From Atrichornis clamosus (taxonomy: Eukaryota > Chordata > Aves > Passeriformes > Menuridae): a stretch of 64,000 nucleotides of DNA. Numbering within the stretch: position 1 is the stretch's first letter; the number at the start of each line of letters is the position of its first letter. The position numbers and the translations under genes are program-made. The notes under the pieces are model-generated. The model was given only the letters and a program-made list of their open reading frames with translations. It was not told the origin of the DNA and did no database searches. The stretch is taken from NCBI GenBank assembly GCA_013400975.1, contig WBMZ01009473.1, positions 62,001-126,000 on the forward strand, read 5' to 3'. Below, one piece after another: positions 61,801 to 64,000 of this stretch.

Positions 61801-64000
61801 AAATACATGGCCTTAAATGAGTAAGAAAGCATAAGTTAATTAAACACTAGAGTGTCAAGGTTTTAATGACCCCTCTACTGGGAAGCAGTGAATAACTGAA
61901 ACCTTTAAACAACTGATTAGAATAACACTCATATTCCAGTTTTAATTGTTTCAATTTAATACTTGAAGAGATACTCTGTTGGAAATATAAGAATTCAAAG
62001 CAATGGCTCTTTTACTTTGCAAGACAGAAAAGAATATGTTGCACATATATGTTTTTTAATCAATTGTGTATAAATTCATATTTGAAGAAAATTCCACAGA
62101 TCCAGTCAGGTTACAGCACCAGGTACCTCCTCTCAGTTCTGGGCCAAGGGTAAGCAGCAGCAGATTAGCCAGCCCGAAGCACTCCAGCTGCAAACAGTGT
62201 AATCCAGACCCTTCATCCAGTCTGTAAGAAGGGCTGACAGCTCTTCTCACCCAGCTGAAATGGCTGCACACCCAAGAATGCCTGGCTGGAGCAGTTAGCT
62301 CATCATGAATGCCTGCAAGGCAGCTTCTCTTTACAGCCTGATCCACAGGTTGCATCTCCACCTTCCATTCTGTCACACCTCTTACCTCTTTACTGAGGAT
62401 GGGATAGAGAGCAGGCATTCTTCTCTTCTAGCATCCACTTCACTGGTACAGCTCTCCTGTTGCCTAGCTGGAAGAATTAAGACTCTGTTTGTCAAACATG
62501 CACTCTTGAGGACAAGTTGCTGACACTAGGGATAGTACTGCTTTCAGTCTGAGGCACTTACTGTATTTGTTTATGGAAAACAGCATCCTCAAATAACAAT
62601 GCAATTACCCTGGAAATATTCCAATTCAGTTTAAATTAAAAACATCAGTTCTATTAAGAGAGCTGACATCCCTAGAGAAAGGAAAAGCAATTGTCCCTTT
62701 CCTATGCAGCTCAGGTGGGGTATGGGACACACAGTTCCCTTTGGTGATACAGAGAAATGAACCCACGTCTCCTAACTACCATATTTCTCTAAGATGAAAA
62801 TAAGTAGTTATTTGGGGGTATGTCTGCAACCCTTCTTTCTGGCCTTCTTTCCACTTCTAAAAAACATTTACTTGTTTTTGTAATCAGCAACAGAAACCAA
62901 AATCTTTTGTTCCCTTGGGGAGAGTGCAAATCACTAGGCTAGAGACTAATTTTCATTTCCTTAAGATCATCTCAGCACTACACTTTGCAACTGTAAAGCT
63001 GTCAATCCACCTCAGAACTGTGATACCAGTAACCATCAGCCTCTGTACATCAAATGCTGAGATTCATCCTCAGCCTAGAGGACATGGGAGTAACATTAAC
63101 AGGAAAGATCAAGGGCAACCAAATTCTAAAAAAACTGCGAGTATGGTTGTTAGGGAACTTCTCTGAGAGAATTTGGACACCTCAGGTATGAAGGAAGACT
63201 TGCCTTCAGCTCCCTCAAGCCTTAAACCTCATTTCTAGGGCAGTTAATAGGGAAAAGGATTGATGGAGCATCTCCTATTTTAGCATTCCTATAAATCTAT
63301 TCCTCCCTTTCCACTCCTATGTGCCTGTAAACAAGGCATTTCAACAAAAGACCTGTATTAAATAAAACGGCACTATTTAACTCTTTGTTTTGAAAGTCTT
63401 CTGAAACAACCTGAGAGGCCTCAGTACTTTGAATTGGTAGCTATATCAACCTCCCAGCAAGCTGCACAGCTACTAGTGCCTGATTGGGATAAACACCAGA
63501 GCTGTAACTTGTGACAAGCCTTAACTAGAAGAACAAGGGCTAAGTCCAGATTTAAAGAGCTGCAACAAAATTTTGTCCCTCTCAATCAGTGAAAGGAAGT
63601 TAAACCTGGTGTTTAGTGAGTCCCTTCATCATTTGCAAACATGAATCAATTGCCGTATTAAAGGAAGACATGACAGCCCCTCACGGTGGATGGCTGGGGG
63701 AAGGGTGTTCTACCCAAGTACGGTGTAACCAATGCTAAGAACAGTCTTGACCTCTGTCAAGGCCAGCTGCTTGCCTTCAGTCTTGGGTAAAGTCTACTCA
63801 TGTCTGAGGGGTGTCAGGTCTTGCGTGCCAACAAAGCTTAACTGAGGCTGCCACAGATCTTGTGCTGATGTGCCTTCATGCTGATGGCTGTCCCGTCCCT
63901 TCTGGAGTGCTCTGCCTTTGCACTTCCCGCTCCCAGGAGATGATCCTCCTCACTTCAGCTAATAACCAGCTCTCACTGCTTTAGCTCTGAGCCATGCACA
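58868..64000. other. Unannotated DNA to the window end
   Basis: No supported gene. A short tRNA-Ile-like 5' half at 60749-60765 is discussed as a finding. The intervals 62100-62480 and 63650-64000 are GC-richer and contain more CpGs than average; the last is cut by the window edge. The longest open frame (120 codons, minus strand, 62056-62418) is unrecognised. Confidence 0.45.

Noticed and set aside
1..64000. CRISPR arrays, operons, phage or bacterial systems
   Set aside because: No regularly spaced repeats, ribosome binding sites or dense coding. The repeats and composition are those of a bird genome.

Overview
This window looks like non-coding DNA from a bird genome. The organism is inferred from its interspersed repeats. 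Most of the recognisable ones are 3' ends of CR1 LINEs, the dominant avian retrotransposon, several ending in degenerate ATTCTATGAT or ATTCTGTGAT units. There is also a solo retroviral LTR of about 700 bp of the kind seen in songbird genomes. One CR1 (58467-58867) resembles the CR1-E/J group of passerines, so a songbird is likely but not proven. The DNA is AT-rich, CpG-poor and full of short poly-A/T tracts and microsatellites, as expected for a gene desert or a very large intron. No protein-coding gene, exon chain, rRNA or intact tRNA could be supported.

Layout. 1-10640: unannotated AT-rich DNA with A/T tracts. 10641-11135: CR1 3' end on the minus strand. 12089-12312: short CR1 3' end on the plus strand. 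13850-14030: a small CpG-bearing patch. 14605-15174: the longest open frame not explained by a repeat, origin unclear. 16170-16604: CR1 of a different subfamily, plus strand. 16605-26376: no recognised repeat; one GC-richer patch at 23160-23420. 26377-28480: a 15-bp tandem repeat, then a plus-strand CR1 split by a 701-bp solo LTR (27070-27770) with 6-bp target duplications. 28481-39834: no recognised repeat beyond simple sequence. 39835-39893: CR1 tail fragment. 40453-45423: three microsatellites. 46423-47780: a minus-strand CR1 split by a later plus-strand CR1. 51978-52146: a strand-asymmetric A/C tract. About 55560-56790: a possible old LTR-like repeat. 58467-58867: CR1, minus strand. 58868-64000: no recognised repeat, with a CpG-richer end.

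Nothing here works as a gene set. The protein-like stretches are decayed CR1 reverse transcriptase ends with stops, frameshifts and, in one copy, a damaged catalytic FADD motif. The best-supported results are two insertion histories readable at base level: the LTR into a CR1, and a CR1 into an inverted CR1. A small template-switch-like rearrangement lies in one CR1 tail. The rest are candidates that need alignment or expression data.
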